64,000 bases of DNA from an uncultured Lachnospiraceae bacterium (GCA_951802115.1 CATOPL010000008.1:1-64000), one strand, 5' to 3'. Shown: positions 44,102 to 55,576, counted from the first letter of the stretch. Made by a program: numbers and translations. Notes: generated by a model from the sequence alone, not told the origin.

Positions 44102-45112
44102 ATGGAACATTTATACATACCTGAAGGTTATCGCTCAGAGCTATCTCTCTACGATACACAGATCGCCATCAAAACAGTGAAAGATTTTTTCCAGCAGACA
44201 CTGGCCGAGCAGCTTTACCTGCTGCGCGTTTCCGCTCCATTGTTCGTAAAGCCGGAATCCGGACTGAACGACAATCTAAACGGCATAGAACGCCCGGTCT
44301 CCTTCGGCATCAAAGAACAGGACGACCGACCGGTGGAGATTGTCCACTCCCTCGCAAAATGGAAACGCAATGCGCTGAAGCAGTACGGCTTTCATGTTGG
44401 GGAAGGGCTTTACACGGATATGAACGCAATCCGCAGAGATGAGGACACAGACAATGTACATTCGATCTATGTCGACCAGTGGGACTGGGAGAAGATCATC
44501 CTCAAACAGGACAGACATATGGACTATCTGAAAGAAGTAGTCCGCAAAATTTACAAGGCACTGAAAAAAACAGAAAAATATATGTCAATCCGCTATGACT
44601 ATATTGAAGAGATTCTGCCAAAAGAAATTTTCTTTATCACGACTCAGGAGCTTCTTGATCTCTATCCTGATCTGAGTCCCAAAGAGCGGGAAGACCGCAT
44701 CGCCCGGGAAAAAGGAGCTGTCTTTCTCATGCAGATCGGAGGACGTCTGAGCAACGGCGAGCCTCATGACGGAAGAGCCCCGGACTATGATGACTGGAAC
44801 CTAAACGGCGACATCATCGTCTGGTATCCGATTCTTGGACATGCGCTGGAACTGTCTTCCATGGGAATCCGTGTAGATGAGGAAGCTCTGGAAGCGCAGC
44901 TGAAGAGCTCCGGCTGCGAAATGCGGTCTGAACTTCCGTTTCAGAAGGCAATTCTGGAGAAAAAACTGCCCTACACGGTCGGCGGCGGCATCGGCCAGTC
45001 TCGTATCTGTATGTTTTATCTGCGAAAGGCTCATATTGGAGAAGTACAGGCATCCATCTGGCCGGACGATATCCGTGAAACCGCTCTCAGGCATGGCATT
45101 ATTTTGCTATAG
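44102..45112 (+). CDS. asnA: Aspartate-ammonia ligase (asparagine synthetase A)
   Basis: The 336-residue enzyme makes asparagine from aspartate, ammonia and ATP. The fold is class II aminoacyl-tRNA-synthetase-like. Conserved blocks are RVSAPLFV, GLNDNLNGIERPV, VHSLAKWKR, GEGLYTDMNAIRRDE, VDQWDWEK, and YTVGGGIGQSRICMFYL. GGAGG lies 6 nt upstream. Confidence 0.96.
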   Translation: MEHLYIPEGYRSELSLYDTQIAIKTVKDFFQQTLAEQLYLLRVSAPLFVKPESGLNDNLNGIERPVSFGIKEQDDRPVEIVHSLAKWKRNALKQYGFHVGEGLYTDMNAIRRDEDTDNVHSIYVDQWDWEKIILKQDRHMDYLKEVVRKIYKALKKTEKYMSIRYDYIEEILPKEIFFITTQELLDLYPDLSPKEREDRIAREKGAVFLMQIGGRLSNGEPHDGRAPDYDDWNLNGDIIVWYPILGHALELSSMGIRVDEEALEAQLKSSGCEMRSELPFQKAILEKKLPYTVGGGIGQSRICMFYLRKAHIGEVQASIWPDDIRETALRHGIILL

Positions 45113-45134
45113 GAAAGGCAGGAAATCATCCAAA

Positions 45135-45638
45135 ATGAAAGAAAAACTGACCAGAAAAGATATGGAAAAGATTCAGGCGGAGATTGATCACCGCAAACTG
45201 GTTCTTCGTCCTCAGATACTGGACGCGGTCCGAGAGGCCCGCGCCCAGGGAGACCTGAGTGAAAATTTTGAATATTATGCTGCCAGACGTGAAAACGGAA
45301 CCAACAACAGCCGCATCCGCTATCTTGAACGCATGCTGAAAAATGCAGTGATTGTGGAAGACCATTCTTCCTCCGATGAAGTCGGACTGAACAAGACAGT
45401 CACCGTTTATATCGAAGAAGACGATGAATGTGAGACCTACAAGATCGTCACCAGTATCCGCGGCAACTCCATGAAAAATCTGATCAGCATCGAATCTCCT
45501 CTTGGAAAAGCACTGCTGCATCATCGCATAGGCGATATTGTGACGATTCCTGTGAATGACGCTTACAGCTATGATGTGGTTATCCGCGACATTCAGGATA
45601 CCGATGGAGAGGATCATGACCATATTCGTGCATTTTAA
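45135..45638 (+). CDS. greA: GreA-family transcript cleavage factor
   Basis: The 167-residue protein has an N-terminal coiled coil whose tip carries the acidic pair in GDLSENFEYYAARRE, which stimulates RNA cleavage by stalled RNA polymerase, and a C-terminal FKBP-like domain (SPLGKALLHHRIGDIVTIP). The ATG at 45135 is used although its ribosome binding site (AGGAAA) is distant. It follows asnA by 22 nt. Sequence differs from canonical GreA in the C-domain, so a GreA/GreB paralogue is possible. Confidence 0.88.
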   Translation: MKEKLTRKDMEKIQAEIDHRKLVLRPQILDAVREARAQGDLSENFEYYAARRENGTNNSRIRYLERMLKNAVIVEDHSSSDEVGLNKTVTVYIEEDDECETYKIVTSIRGNSMKNLISIESPLGKALLHHRIGDIVTIPVNDAYSYDVVIRDIQDTDGEDHDHIRAF

Positions 45639-45776
45639 CATGCAAAATACGCAAATCCCCTTTTCTTTTTCTATATTTTTCGATACAATAAAGAAGAGAT
45701 ATGCATCTTATGCCGCTGCCTGACGGGCGGCTGACAGAGAATTACAAAAATAGCATAAAAATCGGAGGCAGATCCT

Positions 45777-46742
45777 ATGAAAAACTACGATGTCGTCGCC
45801 ATCGGCGAATTACTGATCGATTTTACCCAGAACGGACTCAGCGAACAGGGAAACGGATTGTTTGAGGCCAATCCAGGAGGGGCTCCGTGCAATGTTCTTT
45901 CCATGCTGAACAATCTTGGCAAAAAAACTTCTTTTATAGGAAAAGTAGGAAAAGATCAGTTTGGTTTGACACTGAAAAAGTCCCTGGAAGAGCTTGGAAT
46001 CGGTACAGAAAATCTGATGCTCGACGAAGACGTTCACACTACCCTGGCACTGGTACATACCTTTGAAGACGGAGACCGGGATTTCTCATTCTACCGCAAT
46101 CCCGGTGCTGATATGATGCTCCGGTCAGACGAGCTGAACGAAGACCTGATAAAAGACACCCGGCTTTTCCACTTTGGAACTCTTTCCATGACTCATGAGG
46201 GAGTGCGCGAAGCAACGATAAAAGCAGTCACTCTTGCAAAAGAATCCGGCGCTCTCATAAGCTTTGATCCCAATCTTCGGGAACCTTTATGGGATACTCT
46301 TGAGCACGCAAAAAAGGAAGTCCGCTGGGGACTGGAAAAATGCGATATTCTGAAAATTTCCGACAATGAGATTCAGTGGCTGACCGGCAAAGAGGACTTT
46401 ACTGAAGGCGTTGCTGAAATCCGCAGAGAATTCCCGATCCCTTTGATCCTTGTCTCGATGGGAAAAGACGGCAGCCGTGCCTATTATAAAAACGGTTATG
46501 TACAGGCATCTCCGTTCCTTCAGAAGAACACCATTGAAACCACCGGTGCCGGAGATACGTTCTGTGCATGTATTATCAATTATGTGCTGGAGCACGGTCT
46601 TACAGAGCTCACAGATACACAGCTTCTGGAAATGCTGACATTTGCCAATGCCGCCGCTTCTTTGATCACTACCAGAAAAGGCGCGCTTCGCGTTATGCCG
46701 TCCCGGCAGGAAGTGCTGGATTATCTTGCCGCACAGGCCTGA
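45777..46742 (+). CDS. PfkB-family carbohydrate kinase (fructokinase-like)
   Basis: The 321-residue ribokinase-fold enzyme shows the N-terminal GELLIDFT, GGAPCNV substrate region, and the C-terminal ATP and anion-hole motif ETTGAGDTFCACI with the catalytic Asp. NLREPLW in the middle is common in fructokinases. Substrate specificity is uncertain, and no sugar-uptake gene is adjacent. GGAGG precedes the ATG. Confidence 0.9.
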   Translation: MKNYDVVAIGELLIDFTQNGLSEQGNGLFEANPGGAPCNVLSMLNNLGKKTSFIGKVGKDQFGLTLKKSLEELGIGTENLMLDEDVHTTLALVHTFEDGDRDFSFYRNPGADMMLRSDELNEDLIKDTRLFHFGTLSMTHEGVREATIKAVTLAKESGALISFDPNLREPLWDTLEHAKKEVRWGLEKCDILKISDNEIQWLTGKEDFTEGVAEIRREFPIPLILVSMGKDGSRAYYKNGYVQASPFLQKNTIETTGAGDTFCACIINYVLEHGLTELTDTQLLEMLTFANAAASLITTRKGALRVMPSRQEVLDYLAAQA

Positions 46743-46823
46743 ATCATACAAAACTTGAAACAGCTGAAGCCATGTCCTTGTACATGAGCTGCAGCACATT
46801 TTCTGAAGCAGGAGAAATATTTT

Positions 46824-47183
46824 ATGGAATTATTCGACAAAGTAAATGAAATCGCCAAATCAGCCGTATCGAAAACAGGAGAAGTTCTGGAAGATACCCG
46901 ACTTAAAACACAGATTTTGAATGATGAAAAATCCATTCGGGAGCTGCAGGCAAAAATCGGAGCTTTTTACTATAAAAAATTTGCTGCGGGTGAAGCTGTC
47001 GCGGAGGAAATAACCGAATACTGTACTGCGATCTCTGTTCACCTGGCAAACATCGATGAGAAGAAAGCGGCGATCAATGCCGGCAAACGCAGCGTCACCG
47101 AAAAAGAAGAAGTAAAATCAGACGATATCATCGAGAATATGGAAGATAAAATCGGCGAGGATGACGAAGAACCCTTTGTGTAA
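46824..47183 (+). CDS. Hypothetical acidic coiled-coil protein
   Basis: I do not recognise this 119-residue protein. It is predicted to be mostly helical, with heptad-like spacing at residues 3-95, and has a very acidic tail (EEVKSDDIIENMEDKIGEDDEEPFV). There is no signal peptide, cysteine motif or membrane segment. CAGGAG precedes the ATG. It lies 81 nt after the sugar kinase and ends at a strong terminator, so it may share that transcript. Confidence 0.75.
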   Translation: MELFDKVNEIAKSAVSKTGEVLEDTRLKTQILNDEKSIRELQAKIGAFYYKKFAAGEAVAEEITEYCTAISVHLANIDEKKAAINAGKRSVTEKEEVKSDDIIENMEDKIGEDDEEPFV

Positions 47184-47237
47184 AAATTATGGTTTCTGAA
47201 CGACGATTTTAGAAAGGCAAGAACTGATTTAAAATAC

Positions 47238-47274
47238 AAAACTGTCTGTACACGTGAGATATACAGACAGTTTT
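47238..47274 (+). terminator. Strong intrinsic terminator
   Basis: AAAACTGTCTGTA (47238-47250) pairs with TACAGACAGTTTT (47262-47274), followed by ATATTTT. It ends the plus-strand run from the sugar kinase. Confidence 0.75.
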
Positions 47275-47309
47275 ATATTTTGCAGCACTTTTTTATCTGA
47301 TTTTAAATG

Positions 47310-47555
47310 TTATTTGATCTTTTCCGCCATATGATACAGGCGTTCGTAGATTCCGCTCTTTTTCAGCAATTCTTCATGCGTTCCCCCTTCCTCAATCCCG
47401 TTTCCGGTCAGCACCAGAATACGATCAGAATTTCGAATGCTTGACAGCCTGTGAGCAATCGTCAGTGTCGTCCGGCCTTCTGACAGTCTTCTCAGGGACT
47501 CCGCCACCTCATATTCGCTTTCGTTATCCAACGCCGAAGTTGCTTCATCCATAAA
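47310..47555 (-). pseudogene. ABC exporter ATPase, C-terminal fragment
   Basis: Only the last 80 or so residues of an ABC multidrug/peptide exporter remain: the Walker B end plus D-loop ([13 protein letters not shown]), the switch histidine in [20 protein letters not shown], and the usual tail [18 protein letters not shown]. The Walker A motif, signature motif and membrane domain are missing. The sequence upstream of the D-loop is unrelated, so the break is sharp, consistent with an insertion or deletion. It cannot form a transporter. Confidence 0.85.
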
Positions 47556-47770
47556 ATTGGGCAGCCCTCTGATATGCTTTGAAAACACTGGGCTTAACGG
47601 AATGCAAACAAGTGTATTGTGTCACCCCTTCTACCGTTTAAATGGTACTTTTTCACCCCGATCCAGTCAGCTGATTAGGCATTGCTCTTTTCTATCTACA
47701 ACCAAAAACAGCCAACAGCACTTTTGTGCCACTGGCCGTTTTTGAATTATTTTCGATTTTGTTTTAAAAA
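47556..47770. other. Non-coding junction with possible IS-end sequence
   Basis: Between two broken genes. It holds spaced TGTCACCCC and TTTCACCCC motifs (about 47620-47660) that could be a mobile-element end, and a hairpin CAGCCAACAGC...GCCACTGGCCG-like structure with a T-run at about 47706-47742. No intact gene. Confidence 0.35.
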
Positions 47771-48265
47771 TCAATATTTTGATAGTCCTGATTCGTAATA
47801 TGAAAACAGGCACATGATCAAAATATAATCAAATATAAAGTATATAACCGGTTCTTCAAAATCAAAAATACAAATTTTGACTTGAACAGCTTATAAACGC
47901 CTAACTGCCGTTTTATAAAAGCATATATTCCATAGAAACATACAAGAAAAATAATAGTTCTTAAGATAATCTTGAGTCTTACAATATATATGCTTTGACA
48001 TCATGATTCCACTGATCATTAAAACTGCCATAATAATAAACAACAGGATATCAACCGTTGTTTCTACTATACGAAACAGGTTATAGCGTCCTTTCAGAAT
48101 ATTTTTATGCCAATGCCAATTCAATATATGATGACACAGGAAAAGCAGACACATACCTATCCATTCATGGATTGCTTCGCCAATTAGTTGATATGCCATA
48201 AGAAATGGCAACATAACTGTCATTAAAATGTCTATCAGTATTTGAATCTTTCTTTTTGCTGTCAT
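47771..48265 (-). pseudogene. DUF4405 membrane protein, broken
   Basis: The N-terminal part (residues 1-90, MTAKRKIQILIDILMTVMLP..., with HHILNWHWHKN and two or three membrane segments) is a typical DUF4405 cytochrome-b-like protein. After ISGIMMSKHIY the frame is wrong. In another frame the expected tail YGIYAFIKRQLG can be read, and after one more shift FVFFDFEEPVIYF...MCLF ending at TGA 47771. The conserved internal segment with further histidines is absent. At least two frameshifts and a deletion are implied. Confidence 0.8.
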
Positions 48266-48532
48266 GCAGCCATCTCCTTATATTCGCATTTTCCGCAGAA
48301 AATCTGAGGTATTTATGTAAATTCTTGTTGTCTCGAATTTGACCTGGATTTCGTGCCGGCTGCTAATGATACTATAACTTTCTGTTTCATAGAATTATCT
48401 TTTCATAAGTCAGACAAATGAAACAACTATACCGCAAATCGAAAGGCTAACATTGATTGAAGGTTAAAATAGTCTTTCATATAGGACCGAATGGGTGCAG
48501 CCTGTTAAAAGCTTCACCCATTTCCTCATGAT
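48266..48532. other. Intergenic region with hairpin
   Basis: No gene seen. AATGGGTG (about 48490) pairs with CACCCATT (about 48515) and probably terminates the alpha/beta hydrolase transcript, although the U-run is weak. Confidence 0.4.
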
Positions 48533-49507
48533 TTATTTCAAATTTTCTTTAAAAAACTCCGACATCTTGTCAAACGGGATAATATCCATCTGGTCATACA
48601 GATCCGTATGGACCGCGTCCGGAATGATCATCAGCTCCTTGTTATCCCCTTTCAGTTCCTTGTACACATCCTTGCTGAAATAGCAGGAATGTGCTTTTTC
48701 ACCATGAATGAGCAGAACAGCGCTTTTGATCTCACCACTGTATTTCAGGATCGGCATGTTCATAAAGGACAAAGAGGAGGTCACATTCCAGCCGCCGTTG
48801 GAGTTCAGAGAACGCACATGATATCCCCGGTCTGTCTTGTAATACGCGTGATAATCCTTGAAATAAAATGGCGCATCCTCCGGCATCGGATCAGAAACAC
48901 CTCCGGCAAGGGCATAGGTTCCATTCTTATAATCCTCAATTCTTTGTGCGTTCAGCGCTCTGCGTTTCTCATGACGTGCCTCCTCGCTGTTCTCGGAATC
49001 GAAATATCCGTTTGCGTTCACACGGGTCATATCATACATGGTGGAGGCCACAGTTGCCTTGATCCTTGTGTCTATCGCCGCCGCGTTGATTGCCATGCCG
49101 CCCCATCCACAGATACCGATAATACCGATTCTTTCTGGATCGACCTTATCCTGTATGGAGAGAAAATCAACCGCCGCCTGGTAATCTTCCGTGTTAATAT
49201 CCGGTGATGCCACATAGCGGGGCTGCCCGCCGCTTTCCCCTGTAAAAGATGGGTCAAACGCGATCGTCAGGAAACCTCTTTCCGCCATTGTCTGGGCATA
49301 TAATCCGGCTGCCTGTTCCTTTACCGCGCCAAAGGGACCGCACACCGCGATCGCCGGAAGCTTTCCATCTGCTCCCTTGGGCTCATACATATCTGCTGCC
49401 AGCGTAATTCCATAACGGTTATGGAATATTACTTTGCTGTGGTTCACTTTCTCACTTTTAGGAAATACCTTATCCCATTCCTGTATCAGGTTCAATTTTT
49501 CTTCCAT
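48533..49507 (-). CDS. Alpha/beta hydrolase (dienelactone-hydrolase-like)
   Basis: The 324-residue protein has an alpha/beta hydrolase fold: AVCGPFGAVKEQAAGLYA oxyanion region, FDPSFTGESGG, a nucleophile elbow IGIIGICGWGGMAINAA with Cys133 where Ser is more usual, the late Asp region LLIHGEKAHSCYF, and the catalytic His in IPDAVHTDLYD. The Cys nucleophile recalls dienelactone hydrolase. Substrate unknown. The ATG at 49507 follows AGGAGG by 8 nt and lies 1 nt after the stop of the preceding small gene. Confidence 0.85.
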   Translation of the reverse strand: MEEKLNLIQEWDKVFPKSEKVNHSKVIFHNRYGITLAADMYEPKGADGKLPAIAVCGPFGAVKEQAAGLYAQTMAERGFLTIAFDPSFTGESGGQPRYVASPDINTEDYQAAVDFLSIQDKVDPERIGIIGICGWGGMAINAAAIDTRIKATVASTMYDMTRVNANGYFDSENSEEARHEKRRALNAQRIEDYKNGTYALAGGVSDPMPEDAPFYFKDYHAYYKTDRGYHVRSLNSNGGWNVTSSLSFMNMPILKYSGEIKSAVLLIHGEKAHSCYFSKDVYKELKGDNKELMIIPDAVHTDLYDQMDIIPFDKMSEFFKENLK

Positions 49508-49508
49508 G

Positions 49509-49751
49509 TCATATTCCTCCTGAATTTTCTTTTTTGATTCGGTAAAGCAGGAAATCAAGGCAGTCTATCTGCTGCTGGTCTGTATGAAGCCTTTCTAGCA
49601 GGATTTTCCTGTGTTGTTTCAGCAGTGACGGCAGGACATTCCACTCTCCTTTTTTTGCATAATCCATGCAGCTATTTACTGTTTTACTATCACACCCTGC
49701 GTCTAAAAGATTCTGCTGCAGAATGCCGAAAGTATCTGTTGCTTCTGCCAT
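49509..49751 (-). CDS. Small hypothetical protein coupled to hydrolase
   Basis: An 80-residue soluble protein, not recognised. It is helical, with two cysteines (DAGCDSKTVNSCMDYAKKG) and a C-terminal QQQIDCLDFLLYRIKKE helix. Small proteins of this kind often accompany oxidoreductase or hydrolase operons in Lachnospiraceae. Its stop is 1 nt from the hydrolase start, and its 3' end contains that gene's ribosome binding site, so the two are coupled. Confidence 0.7.
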   Translation of the reverse strand: MAEATDTFGILQQNLLDAGCDSKTVNSCMDYAKKGEWNVLPSLLKQHRKILLERLHTDQQQIDCLDFLLYRIKKENSGGI

Positions 49752-49991
49752 ATCCTTACCTCCTGCGCCTTATTATATCTGCCTTGCGTCATTGTGTCTA
49801 ATATTTATAATTCATATCAAGTTATTCTTATTTTAAATATCTCTATTTTCTTTGTTCCATATTGAAAGTCAAGTTCATTCGATTTTTAAATAGAAAGAAA
49901 AAAGATGAAAATGATTTTCCATTATTGGTTTTTCTGTTTTTTACATAGGAGAAACGTGTTATATTACAACCAAATACCAGGAGGTAAATAT

Positions 49992-52308
<2,317 letters not shown>

Positions 52309-52324
52309 ATAAAAACACAAAGAG

Positions 52325-52358
52325 TGCCGCCAGGTTATCAAAAAAGAACCTGACGGCA
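52325..52358. terminator. Terminator between GH1 and rpiR genes
   Basis: TGCCGCCAGGTT pairs with AACCTGACGGCA (one mismatch) around a 10-nt loop. It is followed by TTCATCTATTTT on the plus strand. Confidence 0.65.
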
Positions 52359-52409
52359 TTCATCTATTTTCCATTATGTAAAATCGTAAAAAGAGCATCG
52401 TTATCCTTT

Positions 52410-53213
52410 TCATTTTCTGTTTGTAAAATCTCTGTAGATCAATGCATACAAAAGATTCAAAATATACTGAAATGCCAGCTGCGAATAGAAGGTTCCTATT
52501 TTTTTCTCCTTTTCGCAGTCAGGAAGATAGATATGATACATACATTCCCGCGCAAGATGTGATTTCTCGTTTGCTGTAATAATGATTGTTTTTACATGGT
52601 TTCTTTTTAATACTTTTATCCCTTTATCAAAAGAAGCATGCTTTCCACTATAAGTAATAAACATAACACAGTCTTTTTGTGTTATATGAGGAAATACATG
52701 CAGTTCCTCTCTGTTATCCGTTGCCAGTACAGGGAAATAGCTGATCTTTACCATTTTGTTGATAAATTCTTTCGCCGCGATCTTCGCGTCCCCAAATCCC
52801 ATGATAAAGATCCGGTCTGACCGGGTCAGACATTCCACAATCCGCTCCATCCGCCGCGGGTCTATTCTGGATTGAAGCAGGTCAATTCCCTCCTTATAGA
52901 GCGAGTACATTCTGTTTATGATCGAGTCCGTTGTTTCCTTTGTTTCAAAAGGCACGGTATAATCCACGGAATTTACAATATATTTATTGGATTCCAGTTC
53001 CACTAAAAATGCCTGCCGGAAATCTCTGATTCCCTGAAACCCCAGCTTTTTACAAAGGCGAACGATGGTTGCATTGGAGGAATATGTATTCTGCGCAATA
53101 TTTCCTATTGTTCCTTCTTTAAGGCTGGACGGATTAGACAAAATATATTGTATAATATTTTTCTCCGTATCTGTAAAATCTCCTTCTGCCTGCATCTGCT
53201 CAAGAATTGTCAT
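52410..53213 (-). CDS. MurR/RpiR-family transcriptional regulator
   Basis: The 267-residue regulator has an N-terminal HTH_6 domain (NTYSSNATIVRLCKKLGFQGIRDFRQAF, residues 40-75) and a C-terminal SIS sugar-phosphate-binding domain (RIFIMGFGDAKIAAKEF, CVMFITYSGKHASFDKGI). It is convergent with the phospho-glucosidase and probably senses a phospho-sugar derived from it. It is divergent from the LysR gene, with an 85-nt shared promoter region. Confidence 0.92.
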   Translation of the reverse strand: MTILEQMQAEGDFTDTEKNIIQYILSNPSSLKEGTIGNIAQNTYSSNATIVRLCKKLGFQGIRDFRQAFLVELESNKYIVNSVDYTVPFETKETTDSIINRMYSLYKEGIDLLQSRIDPRRMERIVECLTRSDRIFIMGFGDAKIAAKEFINKMVKISYFPVLATDNREELHVFPHITQKDCVMFITYSGKHASFDKGIKVLKRNHVKTIIITANEKSHLARECMYHIYLPDCEKEKKIGTFYSQLAFQYILNLLYALIYRDFTNRK

Positions 53214-53298
53214 GCTTCATTCTCCTTTCATTGACTTCCATTTTGGTAATGACTATAATTAGAGTACCCTGACGAACCGAAAGGAAATGTGAAATTAT

Positions 53299-54180
53299 AT
53301 GGAAATCAGAGTCTTACGATATTTTTTGGAAATAGCGCGGGAGGAAAACATGACAAGGGCGGCACAACGTCTCCACATATCCCAACCATCCCTGTCAAAG
53401 CAGATGAAAGAACTGGAAACAGAGCTTGGGAAAAAACTGTTTGTCCGCAGCAATTACAGCATTCATCTCACTGAAGAAGGAATGCTCCTGCGCAAAAGGG
53501 CGGAAGATCTGCTGTCCCTGGCAGATAAGATTACAAATGAATTTCAGACCATGGACGACATCACTGGAGGCGATGTCTTTATTGGCTGCGCAGAATCCCA
53601 TCTCATCAAATATCTGGCTCAGGCTGTCGGCAGATTGAACAGGCGCTATCCCGGCATCCATTATCACATTACCAGCGGAGATACAAAGCAGGTCACAGAA
53701 AAACTGAACCGGGGACTTTTTGACATGGCTTTTATCGTTGAGCCCCCTGACCTCTCCAGATACAATTATCTGGAAGTGCCCGAAACGGACACCTGGGGCG
53801 CGATTATGCGAAAAGACTGCCCTTTGGCAGAAAAAGACAGCGTCACCATCGATGACCTTCTGCCATATCCCATTTTCTGCTCAGAACAGTCCGCAAAGTC
53901 AGATTTGCCAAGATGGTGCGGAGAAAAGGCTGACCAGCTGAATATTATGGCAACCTTCAACCTTTCCAACAATGGCGCCGTATTCGTTAAAGAAGGGCTT
54001 GGCATCTGCCTTACCTTTGACCGTCTGATTGAAACAACCCCGGACAGCGGCATCTGCTTCCGCCCGATCACGCCGATACTCCACACGAAAATGTATGTGA
54101 TATGGAAAAAATATCAGGTATTTACAGCTGTCTCCAAACTCCTGCTGGAAGAAATAACAAAGATTATATCACCAGCATAA
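53299..54180 (+). CDS. LysR-family transcriptional regulator
   Basis: The intact 293-residue LysR protein has the winged helix-turn-helix at residues 1-60 (MEIRVLRYFLEIAREENMTRAAQRLHISQPSLSKQMKELE) and a type-2 periplasmic-binding-like effector domain. It is a paralogue of the truncated gene at 113-721. It faces, across a structured spacer, the redox cluster of aldo/keto reductase and flavoproteins, which it may control. Ligand unknown. Confidence 0.94.
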   Translation: MEIRVLRYFLEIAREENMTRAAQRLHISQPSLSKQMKELETELGKKLFVRSNYSIHLTEEGMLLRKRAEDLLSLADKITNEFQTMDDITGGDVFIGCAESHLIKYLAQAVGRLNRRYPGIHYHITSGDTKQVTEKLNRGLFDMAFIVEPPDLSRYNYLEVPETDTWGAIMRKDCPLAEKDSVTIDDLLPYPIFCSEQSAKSDLPRWCGEKADQLNIMATFNLSNNGAVFVKEGLGICLTFDRLIETTPDSGICFRPITPILHTKMYVIWKKYQVFTAVSKLLLEEITKIISPA

Positions 54181-54198
54181 AATTGCATTTATTGAATC

Positions 54199-54234
54199 AG
54201 GCAGACTGAAATATAAAAATGTTCGGCCTGCCTG
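54199..54234 (+). terminator. Terminator after LysR gene
   Basis: CAGGCAG pairs with CTGCCTG, with an A/T-rich loop, 18 nt after the LysR stop. The following sequence is only weakly T-rich. Confidence 0.45.
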
Positions 54235-54287
54235 ATGGAACATTCTGTCCATGCTTTACCTCTATGTATTGATACCAGGGTCCCAAG

Positions 54288-54402
54288 TTCAAAAACATGA
54301 AAAAGCAGCCCGATTAGGGCGGATTTTGAATGTTTTTGAGGATTGCGGGAGCACAAAGCGCGGAGCAATCCGATATCAGAGAGGTCAAAAGACCTTTTGA
54401 CC
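54288..54402. repeat. Three consecutive hairpins in the LysR-aldo/keto reductase spacer
   Basis: In 115 nt there are three stems. First, TCAAAAACAT/ATGTTTTTGA enclosing GCCC-gatta-GGGC (54289-54339). Second, GGATTGC/GCAATCC (54340-54371). Third, GGTCAAAAG/CTTTTGACC (54384-54402). The last could terminate the aldo/keto reductase transcript. The whole block looks like a structured repeat or RNA rather than a simple terminator. Confidence 0.5.
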
Positions 54403-54427
54403 CCAACATCATATATTTGACATCCTC

Positions 54428-55576
54428 TTACCAGAAACTATGTTCATCCTGAAATTCCGATGCATGCTTTAGTTCACGCACTACATCCAGTTGCATCGGG
54501 CAGACTTCGCTGCATTTGCCACAACCGTCACAGATATCCCCGCCGTGCTGCCGGCGTTTTAACGGACGGTAGTAATTCAATTCCACATTCACATCCAGCC
54601 CCTGCTCCCGCTGCCGCATAATCGTATTGTAAGTCCCCAGAATATCGGAAATATGGATGTTCTTTGGACAGGCAGCATCACATTTTTGGCACTGGCTGCA
54701 GGCAACGGTCTTGCTTTGTTTCATCACTTCCACAGCCTTTTTAAGAAAATCCTGTTCCTGTCGGCTCAAAGGAAGAAACTCCTGCATATAGGAAGTGTTA
54801 TCCTCTATCTGCTGCAGATTGGACATACCGGACAGAACCACAATGACCCCCTCAAGACCTGCCGCAAAACGGACTGCCCAGGAAGCCGGTGTCATACCGG
54901 GCTGCATTTGCTCCATCTCGCTTCTCACGCCATCCGGCACCTGTGCCAGCATACCGCCCTTTACCGGCTGCATCACAATGACCTGACGGTTGTGCCTGCG
55001 GATTACCTCATAACATCGTCTCGACTGTACAAACTCACTGTCCCAGTCGTAATAGTTCAGTGCAATCTGCACAAACTCCACCTCCGGATGCTCCGTGAGA
55101 ATACGGTCGAGAGCTTCCGGGCTGTCATGAAAGGACATACCCAGATGGCGAATCTTCCCTTCTTTTTTCATACGACATGCAAAGCCGAACTCATCACAGG
55201 GTACAATATTTGTATCATAATTAGTTTCCCAAATATTATGCAGAAGATAATAGTCAAAATAGGAAACACCGCACCGTTCCAGCTGTTCTTCAAAAATCAC
55301 AGGAACCTGCTCCGGTCTGGTAATGGAAAATGTAGGAAGCTTATCAGCCAGCAAAAAACTTTCACGGGGATAGCGCTTTACCAACGCCTCTTTCAGAAAA
55401 ACTTCGCTTTTCCCATTATGATATACATAGCTGGTATCAAAATAGGTAAATCCTCGCTCCATAAACAAATCTACCATCTGACAAAACTGTGCCAGATCAA
55501 TATCTTCTGCACTCATAAAATCTTTTGACTCCCCAAGCACAGGGAGACGCATACAGCCAAAACCTAATTTTTTCAT
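54428..55576 (-). CDS. Aldo/keto reductase with C-terminal ferredoxin domain
   Basis: The 382-residue protein has a TIM-barrel aldo/keto reductase domain: GFGCMRLP, FTYFDTSYVYHNGKSE with the catalytic Tyr, LADKLP with Lys and YLLHN with His. A C-terminal region follows with two 4Fe-4S-type cysteine groups, CSQCQKCDAACPKNI and CDGCGKCSEVCPM. It is therefore a ferredoxin-linked oxidoreductase of the type common in anaerobes. The start at 55576 has AAGGAG 5 nt upstream. It is the last of three minus-strand redox genes. Confidence 0.92.
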   Translation of the reverse strand: MKKLGFGCMRLPVLGESKDFMSAEDIDLAQFCQMVDLFMERGFTYFDTSYVYHNGKSEVFLKEALVKRYPRESFLLADKLPTFSITRPEQVPVIFEEQLERCGVSYFDYYLLHNIWETNYDTNIVPCDEFGFACRMKKEGKIRHLGMSFHDSPEALDRILTEHPEVEFVQIALNYYDWDSEFVQSRRCYEVIRRHNRQVIVMQPVKGGMLAQVPDGVRSEMEQMQPGMTPASWAVRFAAGLEGVIVVLSGMSNLQQIEDNTSYMQEFLPLSRQEQDFLKKAVEVMKQSKTVACSQCQKCDAACPKNIHISDILGTYNTIMRQREQGLDVNVELNYYRPLKRRQHGGDICDGCGKCSEVCPMQLDVVRELKHASEFQDEHSFW

